A stretch of DNA of 64,000 bases from Galbibacter sp. BG1 (GCF_013391805.1 NZ_CP058364.1:2609501-2673500); one strand, 5' to 3'. Shown: positions 33,240 through 42,816, counted from the stretch's first letter. Notes: generated by a model from the letters alone, not told the origin. Made by a program: numbers and translations.

Positions 33240-36200
33240 ATGAATAAACTATTAATTACAATGTCGCTATTATTGTATGCTGGTTTTGGGGTTGCTCAGA
33301 ATGTTTCAGGTACAGTAACAGATGGACAAGGAACTCCGTTGCCAGGAGTTACTATTGTAGTAGATCAAACTTCAAAAGGAACTACAACCGATTTTGATGG
33401 TAATTACACCTTAAATGCCTCCGAAGGCGACGTACTTGTTTTTACATACGTCGGGATGAAAACTGTTAACAAGACCGTAGGTTCTAATTCCGTAATCGAC
33501 GTTACAATGGTGGAAGACGCCCAAAGTCTTGACGAGGTTGTGGTTACGGCCTTGGGGATATCAAGAGATAAGAAGTCTTTGGGATATGCCACTCAAGAAG
33601 TGGACGGAGATAATTTCACTTTAACAAATGAACAGAATGTCTTGGGTTCTTTGTCGGGAAGAGTTGCAGGTGTTCAAGTAACTGGATCTTCTGGCGCTAG
33701 TATGGGAGGAACTCAAAAAATTAAAATTAGAGGAGTTAATTCAATTAGCGGTGGAGACCAACCTTTAATTGTAATTGATGGAACTCCCATTTCAAATGCT
33801 AATTTTTCTGGAAGTGATCAAGCAGATTATGGTAACCTTGCCCAAGATATCAACCCGAATGATATTGCTGAGGTAAATGTTTTAAAAGGGCCTGCAGCTT
33901 CAGCATTGTACGGTATACGAGGACAATATGGTGTTATAATGATTACTACTAAAAAAGGTAAGAAAGGGCCTAAAAAAGTCGGAGTTCAATTTTCTTCATC
34001 ATTTTCTTTAGAGTCCGCTTACAATTTTATTCCTCTTCAAAACCTTTACGGAGGAGGGTCTAGTCAAAGTTTTCGAACCTTACCGAATGGAGATCCATAT
34101 GTTGATATGAGTGTGGATGAAAGTTGGGGACCTAAAATGGATGGTACCCCGGTTAGACAAGTTTATAGTTTTTATCCACAAGATGCTGAATATGGTAAAT
34201 TAACTCCCTTCGTAGCGCATCCAAACAATGTGGAAGACTATTATAACACTGGAACTACTTTTAATAATAATATTTCTATTACTGGTGGAAACGAAAACAC
34301 TTCAATAAGGTTAAGTGCCAATCATACGAATACGGAAGGAGTGGTTCCCAATACACATTTAGACCGTACCAATATTGGTTTGAGTGCGAGTTTAAATCTG
34401 ACTGAAAACCTGAGTGTTTCCAGTAATATTAATTATGCTGGAAATGAGGGACAAAGACCTTCACAGGGGTCAGAATACGGAGGTAGTTATTTAGTACAAT
34501 GGTTTCAAAGGAATATAGATATGAACCGTTTAAGGGATTATAAATATGAAGATGGGACTTTTTTGCATTGGAATTTAAGAAGACCTGATTCTAATACTGG
34601 AGAAATTACTAATTTCGATCCTCTCTACTGGAATAATCCTTATTTCGAGGCTTATGAGAACATAAGCAACGACTACAGGGATCGTTTTTTTGGAGATGTA
34701 GGTATGTCATATAAAATCATCCCAGAATTAGAAATAAGTGGATTCATAAGAACGGATATGTTTACTCAAAATATCGAAGAGCGACAAGCTTTTGGAGGAA
34801 CGAGATTGCCGTCATATTCTGTTGGTAAATATCAAAACAAAGAATTTAATTATGAACTTTTAGCTCAATATAAAAAAGCTTGGGATAAGTTTTCTTTAGA
34901 TGCAACTATTGGAGGTAACATTTATGAGAGAGATTATTCTTATCTTTCCCAAAGTACCGTAGGTGGGCTCTCCTCTCCTGGATTTTATAATATAGATGCG
35001 TCTATCGATAGACCTAATACTACTTCGTATCTTCTACAGAAAAAAATTAGAAGTTTTTATAGTTTGGTTTCACTAGGTTACGATGGAACTTATTTTATTG
35101 ATGCTTCAATTAGAAATGATAATTCTTCTGCTCTTCCAGACGAAAATAACTCTTATTGGTATCCTTCTGTTTCTGGAAGTATTGTATTTAGTGAATTAAT
35201 CAACTGGAAGCCTTTATCTTTTGGTAAGGTTAGAGCGAGTTATGCGCAAGCTGGTTCTGACTTGAGTCCTTATCAAACAAGTACTTATTTTGGAGTAGGA
35301 ACTGTTTACGATGGTGTTAATACCCTTTTCGTTCCGGATAGGCTTAATAATCCAATCGTAGAGCCCTCCTTTTCAAACTCATTTGAGGCAGGTTTAGAAC
35401 TAAACTTTTTAAGTAATAGATTGGGCTTTGATTTTACTTATTATCAGCAAAAAAATAAAAATCAAATATTAAATTTAGATGTATCTGGAACAAGCGGATA
35501 TAGTTCCAGCATTATTAATGCAGGTCTTATCGAAAACGACGGGTTTGAATTAACGGTAAGGGCAACCCCTGTTAAAAGTGATTTTTTCTCATGGGATTTT
35601 ACATTTAATATTAATAAAAACGAAAGTCAAGTTACAGAGCTTGCTCCGGGCATAGACGTTTATACCTATGACTCTACAACCTACGCCTCGGTAACAAGTT
35701 ATCTAAACTCTTATGTTGGAGAGCCTTTTGGAAGTTTAGTTGGACAGGCCTATCAAAGAGATGAGGCTACTGGTGAGATTCTTCTTGATGATAATAATAT
35801 GCCTCTATATACCGATGCAACTTTTAATTTTGGATCTGTTCTTCCAGATTTTAATGGAGGACTACAAAATACATTTAGAATTGGTCAGTTTGCTATTACA
35901 GGGATGATTGATTTCCAAGGAGGAGGTCAGTTTTTTAGTAGATCTAAAATGTTAGCTGTTAGAACTGGACAGGATGCTATAACCGTTGCTACCAACAATA
36001 ACGGTATGAATGTTAGAGATCCTTTAGAAGAAGGAGGGGGTGTAGAAGTTAGTGGTATTTCTGCATCTACAGGGGAACCTGTTACTGCATATGTTGACGC
36101 ACGATCCTATTACAGAAATACTCTGGGTAGAAGAATTTATGAAGAATGGCTATACGACGCTTCTTACGTTAAGCTTAGGGAATTGAGGGTGCAATATAAC

Positions 36201-36407
36201 TTTGGAAAAAGTTTAATGAATAGTTTACCTTTTGAAACAATGAGCTTGTCTTTTATAGCAAGAAATCCAATTATGATTTGGCAAGAAGCTCCAGAAGGAA
36301 TAAATCCATCAGAAATATCAACGGGAGCACAATCAATTAGTTGGTATGAATCTGGACAATTGCCCACTGTAAGGTCATACGGATTGAATTTAAATGTCAC
36401 TTTTTAA
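33240..36407 (+). CDS. SusC/RagA family TonB-linked outer membrane protein
   Basis: This 1055-residue importer barrel has a signal peptide (about 1-19) and a carboxypeptidase-regulatory-like domain (about 20-95, with G-T-P-L-P-G-V-T-I and T-D-F-D-G-N-Y-T). The SusC signature S-L-D-E-V-V-V-T-A-L-G follows near residue 100. The plug domain (about 115-235) contains I-R-G-V-N-S-I-S and N-V-L-K-G-P-A-A-S-A-L-Y-G. The long barrel ends N-L-N-V-T-F. SusD follows 11 bases downstream. Together they form a pedestal-bin importer for oligosaccharides or peptides. No glycoside hydrolase, peptidase or regulator is linked, so the substrate is open. Confidence 0.95.
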   Translation: MNKLLITMSLLLYAGFGVAQNVSGTVTDGQGTPLPGVTIVVDQTSKGTTTDFDGNYTLNASEGDVLVFTYVGMKTVNKTVGSNSVIDVTMVEDAQSLDEVVVTALGISRDKKSLGYATQEVDGDNFTLTNEQNVLGSLSGRVAGVQVTGSSGASMGGTQKIKIRGVNSISGGDQPLIVIDGTPISNANFSGSDQADYGNLAQDINPNDIAEVNVLKGPAASALYGIRGQYGVIMITTKKGKKGPKKVGVQFSSSFSLESAYNFIPLQNLYGGGSSQSFRTLPNGDPYVDMSVDESWGPKMDGTPVRQVYSFYPQDAEYGKLTPFVAHPNNVEDYYNTGTTFNNNISITGGNENTSIRLSANHTNTEGVVPNTHLDRTNIGLSASLNLTENLSVSSNINYAGNEGQRPSQGSEYGGSYLVQWFQRNIDMNRLRDYKYEDGTFLHWNLRRPDSNTGEITNFDPLYWNNPYFEAYENISNDYRDRFFGDVGMSYKIIPELEISGFIRTDMFTQNIEERQAFGGTRLPSYSVGKYQNKEFNYELLAQYKKAWDKFSLDATIGGNIYERDYSYLSQSTVGGLSSPGFYNIDASIDRPNTTSYLLQKKIRSFYSLVSLGYDGTYFIDASIRNDNSSALPDENNSYWYPSVSGSIVFSELINWKPLSFGKVRASYAQAGSDLSPYQTSTYFGVGTVYDGVNTLFVPDRLNNPIVEPSFSNSFEAGLELNFLSNRLGFDFTYYQQKNKNQILNLDVSGTSGYSSSIINAGLIENDGFELTVRATPVKSDFFSWDFTFNINKNESQVTELAPGIDVYTYDSTTYASVTSYLNSYVGEPFGSLVGQAYQRDEATGEILLDDNNMPLYTDATFNFGSVLPDFNGGLQNTFRIGQFAITGMIDFQGGGQFFSRSKMLAVRTGQDAITVATNNNGMNVRDPLEEGGGVEVSGISASTGEPVTAYVDARSYYRNTLGRRIYEEWLYDASYVKLRELRVQYNFGKSLMNSLPFETMSLSFIARNPIMIWQEAPEGINPSEISTGAQSISWYESGQLPTVRSYGLNLNVTF

Positions 36408-36418
36408 ATGTAACTAAA

Positions 36419-37807
36419 ATGAAAACAAACTTTATAAATATATTACTCATTGGCATTTTATTAGCAGGATGTAGTAATTTTGATGATGAGATAAATTCAA
36501 ATCCTAATGCACCAAACAAGGCCTCTGGGATGCAACTTATAGCTCAGGCAGAATTATCGCTTCCGGGATTGAGTTCTTCTCCACAAGGAGAATTTTTTGC
36601 CCAATATTTGGCTGAGTCTCAATACGTAGGTGTGTCGCTATATCCAGTACAGAACACTAGTTTTTATGGTTGGTATCAGGGACCTCTTGCGGATTTAGAA
36701 GCTGTTTTAACTTCTGAAGATCTTTCTGCTACAGATGGACCAGTTTTGAATCAATTAGCAGTTGCCAAGATATTAAAAGCATATTATTTTTGGAATATAA
36801 CGGATAGATGGGGAGATGTTCCTTATACTGATGCTTTAAAAGGACAAGAGAATTTTACCCCGAAATACGATACCCAAGAATTTATTTACAACGATTTGTT
36901 TGAAGAGCTTAAAGAAGCTTCTCAAATGATTGTTAGTGGAGATCTAAATAATGATATTATTTACAATGGAGATATGGAGAAATGGAAAAAATTATCCAAT
37001 TCCATTAGGCTTTTAATGGCTCTTCGACTTTCTGAAGTAGACCCAGGTAAAGCAAGGGAAGAATTCATTGCGGCTATGAATGCAGGCGTTTTCTCTTCAA
37101 ACGATGATAGTTTGTTTTTTCAACATTTAGCAGAAGCAAATAATCAGAATTATTGGTATACTCAAATTGTGGATAGAAATAGAGAATGGTGGGCCATAAC
37201 AGAAGGTATGGTTGAAGAAATGAAGCCTTTTAATGATCCTAGATTAGTTGTTTATGCAAATCAAGCAAGAAGTAATGGCGAGTATATTGGGCTACCTTAT
37301 GGGGAGGAAGAGAATATCGGTACCGAAGAGTTTTCTCTATTGGGAGACGATATTTATGCTCAAGACGCTCCCGTTTATTTACTAACGTATGCACAAATTC
37401 TTTTTGCAATGGCTGAGGCCTCAGAGAAAGGTTGGATAAATGCCAGTACCCAACAATATTACGAAAGTGCAATTGAAAATTCTATTTTGCAATGGACGGG
37501 CAGTGCTGAGAGCGTTTCTGAATATTTAAATCAAACCGATATTTCTTTTGATGAAAATTTGGCTATGGAACAAATCGCTTTGCAAAGATGGATCCATTTG
37601 TACATGTTTGGATATGAAGCTTGGTCTGAATATAGAAGAACAGGCTTACCAGATATTTTTGTTTCACCTAATGGGGTTGAAATACCAAATAGACTAGGAT
37701 ATCCGGATAATGAAGCATTTAATAATGAAGATAGCTATAACGAAGCTATACAACGACAATTTGGAGGTGAAAATGATATTTATGGAAATGTCTGGTGGGA
37801 TAAATAA
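36419..37807 (+). CDS. SusD/RagB family nutrient-binding lipoprotein (SusD-like_2 type)
   Basis: The 462-residue outer-membrane lipoprotein has a lipobox ending L-A-G-C at residue 18, followed by acidic residues (S-N-F-D-D-E) that favour surface export. The sequence shows the TPR-like helical scaffold, with the marker A-Y-Y-F-W-N-I-T-D-R-W-G-D-V-P-Y-T-D-A-L near residue 120 and a C-terminal M-F-G-Y-E-A-W-S-E-Y-R-R-T-G motif. These traits point to the SusD-like_2 subgroup. It forms the lid of the upstream SusC barrel. A terminator shared with the convergent gene follows. Confidence 0.92.
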   Translation: MKTNFINILLIGILLAGCSNFDDEINSNPNAPNKASGMQLIAQAELSLPGLSSSPQGEFFAQYLAESQYVGVSLYPVQNTSFYGWYQGPLADLEAVLTSEDLSATDGPVLNQLAVAKILKAYYFWNITDRWGDVPYTDALKGQENFTPKYDTQEFIYNDLFEELKEASQMIVSGDLNNDIIYNGDMEKWKKLSNSIRLLMALRLSEVDPGKAREEFIAAMNAGVFSSNDDSLFFQHLAEANNQNYWYTQIVDRNREWWAITEGMVEEMKPFNDPRLVVYANQARSNGEYIGLPYGEEENIGTEEFSLLGDDIYAQDAPVYLLTYAQILFAMAEASEKGWINASTQQYYESAIENSILQWTGSAESVSEYLNQTDISFDENLAMEQIALQRWIHLYMFGYEAWSEYRRTGLPDIFVSPNGVEIPNRLGYPDNEAFNNEDSYNEAIQRQFGGENDIYGNVWWDK

Positions 37808-37826
37808 TATTTCAATTCAATCAAAA

Positions 37827-37852
37827 AAAGGCTCGATTTTCGAGCTTTTTTT
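37827..37852. terminator. Bidirectional terminator between the SusD and PLP enzyme genes
   Basis: GGCTCGA (about 37830-37836) pairs with TCGAGCTT beginning at 37840, with an A run on the left and a T run on the right. Confidence 0.8.
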
Positions 37853-38891
37853 ATAATGTAAATTGATGTAGGGCCTCTAATAATTGATCCAAATCTTCTT
37901 TGGTATGTTGCGCATTTAGAACGATTCTGCTCATTAATGGATCATTTTCGGTTGGGTAGTGAAAACTTGTAATCAAGATATTTTTTTGATATAGGTGTTC
38001 TGTCAAATCTTTGCTGAAGAAAGTATAGGTAGGATGATCACCCAATTGGGTGAAGGTTAATTTATCGTTTAATTTTTTGCTGAAGTAAACAGTATTATGT
38101 CTTAGTTTTTTTAGTTGGCTTTTGTAAATGGACTCCGCTTCTTTTAGGGTTGCCATTGCTGCAGGGAGGGCGGGGGAGGCACCACCAAAAAAATTGGATT
38201 TTTTTATGGATGCGATTCGTTCCTCATCTCCAAAAATAGCTCCCGCCTGTATACCAAATCCTTTTCCTAAAGAGCCGCAAACCACTATTTCTTTGGCTTT
38301 AAATTGTTGTAATAATCCATAAACACCAGAACCATTTTGGCCTATTATCCCAAAGCCATGGGAGTCGTCTAAGACCAAAATCGATTTTGAAAGATCCAAA
38401 CCTTTTAAAATTGTATAATTTGGATACGTGCTTCTGGTAAAATCTACAGAATCCAAAAAAATAACCGGAGTTTTTTCCGCTATGGGGTTTTTAAAGGCTT
38501 TACGAAAACCTTCTATTTCTTTAAACTGAATATCGCCTTTACCAATAAGTGATGAGTGTGAATGTGGGGCTATAAACTTTTGATATTGTCCAGTAGAGAA
38601 TAACTGACTTACCAATTGGGAAGCTAGATAGCCGGAGGAAAGGGTGCAACATTTTGGTGCTCCTATTTTTGTTGCTAAATGGCTTTCGGTTTCTTCAAAA
38701 ATGGAAAATTGAATATTGGATTTTCGGGAGGCTCCATAATTAGTACCGTATTTCTTGATGTTTTTTATATATAGCTCTTGAAACTCTGGTAAGGTTTGCA
38801 ACCCCAAATAGGCAGTGCCACCAAAATAAAGAAATGTTCCATCTTTAGTAGTAATCGTCCTTCCGGGAAATTCATCAATGAGATGTGCCAT
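37851..38891 (-). CDS. PLP-dependent alpha-oxoamine synthase-like enzyme
   Basis: The 346-residue enzyme has the fold of 8-amino-7-oxononanoate synthase and 2-amino-3-ketobutyrate ligase (aminotransferase fold type I). The Asp and His that contact PLP appear in L-D-D-S-H-G-F-G-I-I-G near residue 175. The lysine that forms the Schiff base is in S-L-G-K-G-F-G near 207, where family members more often have S-L-S-K-A-F-G. Typical family length is 385-400 residues; here the N-terminal segment is short. The gene starts one base after the stop of the dipeptide epimerase gene. A shared pathway is likely, but the substrate is unknown. It is not next to biotin genes. Confidence 0.82.
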   Translation of the reverse strand: MAHLIDEFPGRTITTKDGTFLYFGGTAYLGLQTLPEFQELYIKNIKKYGTNYGASRKSNIQFSIFEETESHLATKIGAPKCCTLSSGYLASQLVSQLFSTGQYQKFIAPHSHSSLIGKGDIQFKEIEGFRKAFKNPIAEKTPVIFLDSVDFTRSTYPNYTILKGLDLSKSILVLDDSHGFGIIGQNGSGVYGLLQQFKAKEIVVCGSLGKGFGIQAGAIFGDEERIASIKKSNFFGGASPALPAAMATLKEAESIYKSQLKKLRHNTVYFSKKLNDKLTFTQLGDHPTYTFFSKDLTEHLYQKNILITSFHYPTENDPLMSRIVLNAQHTKEDLDQLLEALHQFTL

Positions 38892-38892
38892 T

Positions 38893-39903
38893 TTAAAGGA
38901 GCTTTACTCCAGATCCTCCTAGGGCTGGAAATACTAATTTTCCACTTTTCAAAATCTCAATGCCCTTCGCAATATCGTGTTTTAAGAGCATAGCACCATC
39001 CATATCCACATAATCCAATTGAGGGGTAAGTTGTGCAATTGCAGAAATTCCCACCGAAGATTCTGTCATACACCCTACCATTACCTTTAAGTTTAGTTCT
39101 TTAGCTCTTTTTATCATACGCAGCGCAGGGGTGAGACCGCCACATTTGGTTAATTTAATATTGATTCCTGTAAAATGTCCGTAACATTTGTCTACATCTT
39201 CTTCAACGATACAGCTTTCATCGGCTATAATGGGTAGCACGCACTCATCTATTATTTGCTTATAACCTTCTAAATTATCCGCAGGAAGGGGTTGTTCTAA
39301 AAATTCAACGCCCAACTCTTTTAATTTAGGGGCTAGCTCCAAGGTTTGTTCTGGAGACCAAGCATTATTGGCATCAATACGAAAAATAGCATCCGTGTGT
39401 TTTCTAAGCTCTTGAATGATTTCGACATCGTTCTGGGTACCTAATTTAATTTTGTACAAAGGCCAAGGTTTTTGCAGCATTTTCTCCTTCATTTTTTCCA
39501 CCGTATCGATACCAATAGTATAATTGGTAATGGGATAGCTTTCATTAGAAGTTCCCCAAATTTCATAAAGTGGTTTTTCTTTCAGTTTTCCGTAGAGATC
39601 ATGAGCCGCCAAATCTAGTGCACATATGGCAAAATTACTCAATCCTTTTTCTTTTAAAAAAGCATGAAAATCTTCTGGTTTGTCAAAATCAAAATCATTG
39701 ATCGCTGGCTCAATGGATTTTATTTCATCCATCATAGAAGCCACTGTAATCTTATAATATGGATTCGCCGTAGCCTCACCAAACCCTGTTTTTCCATTAA
39801 GGGTTAAACCAACGACTAAGCTGTCTTGAAAATCGTGGGATTCCCGTGAGATACTAAAAGTATGTTCTAATTCCAGAACGTATTTTTTGAGCGAAACTTT
39901 CAT
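38893..39903 (-). CDS. L-Ala-D/L-Glu epimerase-type dipeptide epimerase
   Basis: The 336-residue protein belongs to the enolase superfamily, muconate-lactonizing subgroup. It has an N-terminal capping domain, the catalytic K-x-K in Y-K-I-K-L-G near residue 150, and metal ligands in R-I-D-A-N-N-A-W (about 176), E-Q-P (about 204) and I-A-D-E-S (about 227). The second catalytic Lys is in N-I-K-L-T-K-C-G-G near 251. Known relatives epimerize Ala-Glu from murein peptides or other dipeptides. Specificity is not fixed by the visible residues. It is the first gene of a two-gene operon with the PLP enzyme. A near-consensus -7 element (TACCTTCG, minus strand, 39926-39919) precedes it. Confidence 0.88.
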   Translation of the reverse strand: MKVSLKKYVLELEHTFSISRESHDFQDSLVVGLTLNGKTGFGEATANPYYKITVASMMDEIKSIEPAINDFDFDKPEDFHAFLKEKGLSNFAICALDLAAHDLYGKLKEKPLYEIWGTSNESYPITNYTIGIDTVEKMKEKMLQKPWPLYKIKLGTQNDVEIIQELRKHTDAIFRIDANNAWSPEQTLELAPKLKELGVEFLEQPLPADNLEGYKQIIDECVLPIIADESCIVEEDVDKCYGHFTGINIKLTKCGGLTPALRMIKRAKELNLKVMVGCMTESSVGISAIAQLTPQLDYVDMDGAMLLKHDIAKGIEILKSGKLVFPALGGSGVKLL

Positions 39904-39978
39904 GTTTTTTGTTTTTTACGAAGGTATAAAATAGAGGTCAAAAATACCGTTGAGAATTCTCTAAAAATCCCGTGAAAA

Positions 39979-40007
39979 AACAAGCATTCCTTAACAGAAT
40001 GCTTGTT
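39979..40007 (-). terminator. Intrinsic terminator of the padR-pspC-GIN operon
   Basis: AACAAGCATTC (39979-39989) pairs perfectly with GAATGCTTGTT (39997-40007). On the minus strand the hairpin runs straight into TTTTTT. Confidence 0.85.
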
Positions 40008-40037
40008 TAAAATTGGTTAGTTGTTTTAAATGGTTAT

Positions 40038-40739
40038 TTAATTTGTTTTTACTTTGCTTACTACTTTAGGGCTCCCTTTGTAGCTTACATCTCCACCAGA
40101 AGATTTATGGATGGCAATTTCATCGGCAGCATTTACATCAATATCGGCTCCGCTACTGGCATGGGCATCTACGGTTTTAGATTTTAAACGATGCGCATTT
40201 ATGTCGCTCCCGCTACTGGCATGTGCGTTTAGGGTGTTGGTAACCCCGTAAACCTCAATTTCTGCACCACTACTGGTATTCAGGGAAACCTCGTTAGATT
40301 GAAGCTCTGCTTTAATATCACTGCCGCTACTAGCATCTAGTGATATTTTGTCAGCTCTAATGGTTCCCATCGTACTCAAATCGGCCCCGCTGCTGCTTTC
40401 TAAACTACGAATCTCTGGTAAGGAAACATAAATCTTCTTGGAGGTTGCCCGACCTATAGGATTTTTACATTCGATGGTTAATTTTCCGTTACTTACATTG
40501 GTTTCAATTAAATCTATTACATTTTCATCGGCTTCAATGCGAATGGAAGTTTGATCTTCTTGTGTGACAAATACATCCAACCCTTCCGAAGCTTTGATGC
40601 TTTCGAAGGTTTGGTTGGCTTCCCTTTGTTGGGTTACTACATTTCCATTTCCTTGGGTTCCATTACTGAAATTAAAGTCGCAGGAAATTAAAAATATGGA
40701 AATTACTAGGGCGATAAAAACTTTGATTAAAGTACTCAT
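40038..40739 (-). CDS. GIN domain (DUF2807) lipoprotein
   Basis: The 233-residue protein has a lipoprotein signal with lipobox L-I-S-C near residue 20. A head-GIN domain (DUF2807) begins at about residue 40 (F-E-S-I-K-A-S-E-G-L-D-V-F-V). The second half is a ladder of six units beginning S-S-G-A-D, S-S-G-S-D, S-S-G-A-E, S-S-G-S-D, S-S-G-A-D and S-S-G-G-D, spaced about 18-20 residues apart. That pattern suggests a parallel beta-helix whose turns carry Ser-Ser-Gly. GIN proteins are envelope proteins of unknown function. It is the last gene of the padR-pspC operon, and a similar AAAAAACGAAC leader precedes its ATG. Confidence 0.88.
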   Translation of the reverse strand: MSTLIKVFIALVISIFLISCDFNFSNGTQGNGNVVTQQREANQTFESIKASEGLDVFVTQEDQTSIRIEADENVIDLIETNVSNGKLTIECKNPIGRATSKKIYVSLPEIRSLESSSGADLSTMGTIRADKISLDASSGSDIKAELQSNEVSLNTSSGAEIEVYGVTNTLNAHASSGSDINAHRLKSKTVDAHASSGADIDVNAADEIAIHKSSGGDVSYKGSPKVVSKVKTN

Positions 40740-40772
40740 AATGTTCGTTTTTTGTGATTGATAATTGGTTTA

Positions 40773-42455
40773 TTATAAACTATCGACAGTTATCGAATCG
40801 ATATTTTTTGTTGTTAAACTGTCTACTTTTTCTATTTCTTCGGAAGGTTTTTCGTTAACACCTTCGTCTTCTTCAATAATCTCTTCAATCGGGCAATCGG
40901 TACAGTTTAAAATACCATTATTGTCCATTTTCCAAGTGTGGTTGGCGAGTGATCTTCCGTAGTAATTCTGGTCGTTTTTAATATTCCCAGAAATGTTATA
41001 CCTCATGGAGTTGTGTAGCTTCACTAACATATTTTCTGGTACGTAAAGCGTAACATCTACTTCTTGATCTCTAAATTTGTTATCGAAATCTGTGGTTAAA
41101 TAATTGTTTAGAAATAATATTTTATCATCCATTTTATAGGTGTAATCAATTTCATCAGCTCTTTCAAAAGCATCATTGTAGTTACTTCCCTGGGAATGTT
41201 TTTCTATTTCTATACGTACTTCATTGGTTGGCGCTTGTTTTATGGTTAATTCTACATCTTCCCGATATATCATTTTTCTATCTCCATCCATCGCAATATC
41301 GAAGTCGGAGTCCCTGTAATACCTGTTTTTTAAGTTTTGTGCTTCCAGCATTCTTATTTCCAATGTATCGTTAGTTGCAACGCTTAGGATTTCAGTTTCC
41401 GTTGCTAGGGCATTATAAGAGTAATCGGTTGCTGTTCTTATCCCTAAAGTTATGAGTCCGATGATGGATAGTAGCCAAACACCCAATAAAGTAAACTTGG
41501 CAAAATTCCCAATCGACTTTAAATTGTTCACGAGAATCTTTAGTCCTAAGTAAAACAGGAAGAAAAACGGAATTCCAACGGCAAAGAACGATAATAGAGA
41601 TATTAACCAAACGGGCGCATTCACTGTAATATCTATAAATTCCCTCCACGGCTGATTTCCCCAAAGATCAATGGTTCCTGCTGTAAAGAGACCTATAAAA
41701 AGTCCGATTAAAACAGTGGCAGCAACGATTATAACAATAATACCTATAAACTTTGCTAGGACTTTAAAAAGAAAGAGTATAACGGCTATAACGGAATCAA
41801 AAAAGTTTTTGGAATTTTTTTTTACCGATTCGCCCATCTTGTCGTAATCTACACTTTTTACTTTTTCGGTCACCCCGTCGAAACCTTCTTTAATTTTTTT
41901 TTCAATATTACTTATGTTAACAGGTTCTCCGGTCATTGCAATTTTTTGCGCGGTGGTAGCTGCTTCGGGCACTAAAATCCAGAAAAGGATGTAAACCAAA
42001 ATTCCAAATCCGGAGAAAATAGTGGTAAGTACAAATAGCAATCGCACCCATAAAGCATCGATCCCGAGATAATGACTTAAACCGGCACTAACCCCACCGA
42101 TATATTTGTTTTCCGTATCCCTAAAGAGTTGTTTGCGCTCTTTCTTAGTTGTTTTGCTATGTGCTTTTGGTTCGTCATCAAAAATTTCTTCATCTACCAA
42201 GTAGTCTTCTGGTTGCCCCATGATGGCTATAATTTCGTCAACTTCGGTGTTGGTAATTACCTGGCGCTCATGCGCTAGTTTTTCAGAAAACAATTCGGCG
42301 ATCCTTGCTTCTATATCGGCAATAATTTCGGCTTTACCTTGAGAATCTGTAAATGAACGCTTAATGGCATCCAAATACCGCTGTAGTTTTATATAGGCAT
42401 CTTCATCTATGTGGAAGAACGTATTTGCCAGATTTATATTTATAGTCTTATTCAT
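40773..42455 (-). CDS. PspC domain multi-spanning membrane protein
   Basis: The 560-residue protein has a cytoplasmic helical N-terminus (about 1-100, with D-I-E-A-R-I-A-E-L-F). A PspC domain follows (about 112-170, with Y-I-G-G-V-S-A-G-L-S-H-Y-L-G and I-L-V-Y-I-L-F-W-I-L-V-P). Three more hydrophobic segments lie at about 225-255, 280-300 and 320-345. The C-terminal part (about 370-520) is extracytoplasmic and beta-rich. A short Cys pair (N-C-T-D-C-P) is near residue 517. PspC domains sense envelope stress in proteobacteria, but this architecture is specific to Bacteroidota and its role is unknown. padR precedes it by 11 bases. Confidence 0.88.
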   Translation of the reverse strand: MNKTININLANTFFHIDEDAYIKLQRYLDAIKRSFTDSQGKAEIIADIEARIAELFSEKLAHERQVITNTEVDEIIAIMGQPEDYLVDEEIFDDEPKAHSKTTKKERKQLFRDTENKYIGGVSAGLSHYLGIDALWVRLLFVLTTIFSGFGILVYILFWILVPEAATTAQKIAMTGEPVNISNIEKKIKEGFDGVTEKVKSVDYDKMGESVKKNSKNFFDSVIAVILFLFKVLAKFIGIIVIIVAATVLIGLFIGLFTAGTIDLWGNQPWREFIDITVNAPVWLISLLSFFAVGIPFFFLFYLGLKILVNNLKSIGNFAKFTLLGVWLLSIIGLITLGIRTATDYSYNALATETEILSVATNDTLEIRMLEAQNLKNRYYRDSDFDIAMDGDRKMIYREDVELTIKQAPTNEVRIEIEKHSQGSNYNDAFERADEIDYTYKMDDKILFLNNYLTTDFDNKFRDQEVDVTLYVPENMLVKLHNSMRYNISGNIKNDQNYYGRSLANHTWKMDNNGILNCTDCPIEEIIEEDEGVNEKPSEEIEKVDSLTTKNIDSITVDSL

Positions 42456-42466
42456 AGTTAGTGTTT

Positions 42467-42790
42467 TTATTTTGTTACCAGATTAACTGCATTTCTCAAC
42501 TCGTCCCAGGTGGTATCGAGTTCTTTTAAAAATAGTTTACCTTCTTCGGTAAGCGTGTAATATTTCCGTGGCGGACCAGAGGTCGATTCTTCCCAACGGT
42601 AGCTCAGTAAGCCAGCATTTTTTAACCTTGTAAGCAGGGGGTAAATAGTACCTTCTACTACAAGCATTTTTGCGTTTTTTAAGGTTTCAAGAATTTCTGA
42701 TGCATATTTATCTTCATTTTCCAGGATGGATAAAATACAGTATTCTAAAACCCCCTTACGCATTTGTGCTTTTGTGTTTTCTATATTCAT
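42467..42790 (-). CDS. PadR family transcriptional regulator
   Basis: The 107-residue protein is a short PadR regulator: a winged helix (about 10-90, with G-V-L-E-Y-C-I-L-S-I-L and the wing E-G-T-I-Y-P-L-L-T-R-L, then S-G-P-P-R-K-Y-Y-T-L-T-E-E-G) and a short dimerization helix. It is the first gene of the operon with pspC and the GIN gene and probably represses it. The repeated leader with a TCCAC-GCT-GTGGA palindrome lies just upstream and also precedes the DUF4870 gene, so it is a candidate operator. Ligand unknown. Confidence 0.93.
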   Translation of the reverse strand: MNIENTKAQMRKGVLEYCILSILENEDKYASEILETLKNAKMLVVEGTIYPLLTRLKNAGLLSYRWEESTSGPPRKYYTLTEEGKLFLKELDTTWDELRNAVNLVTK

Positions 42791-42816
42791 GGTTTCATGA
42801 TACTTTTTGTTAAACA

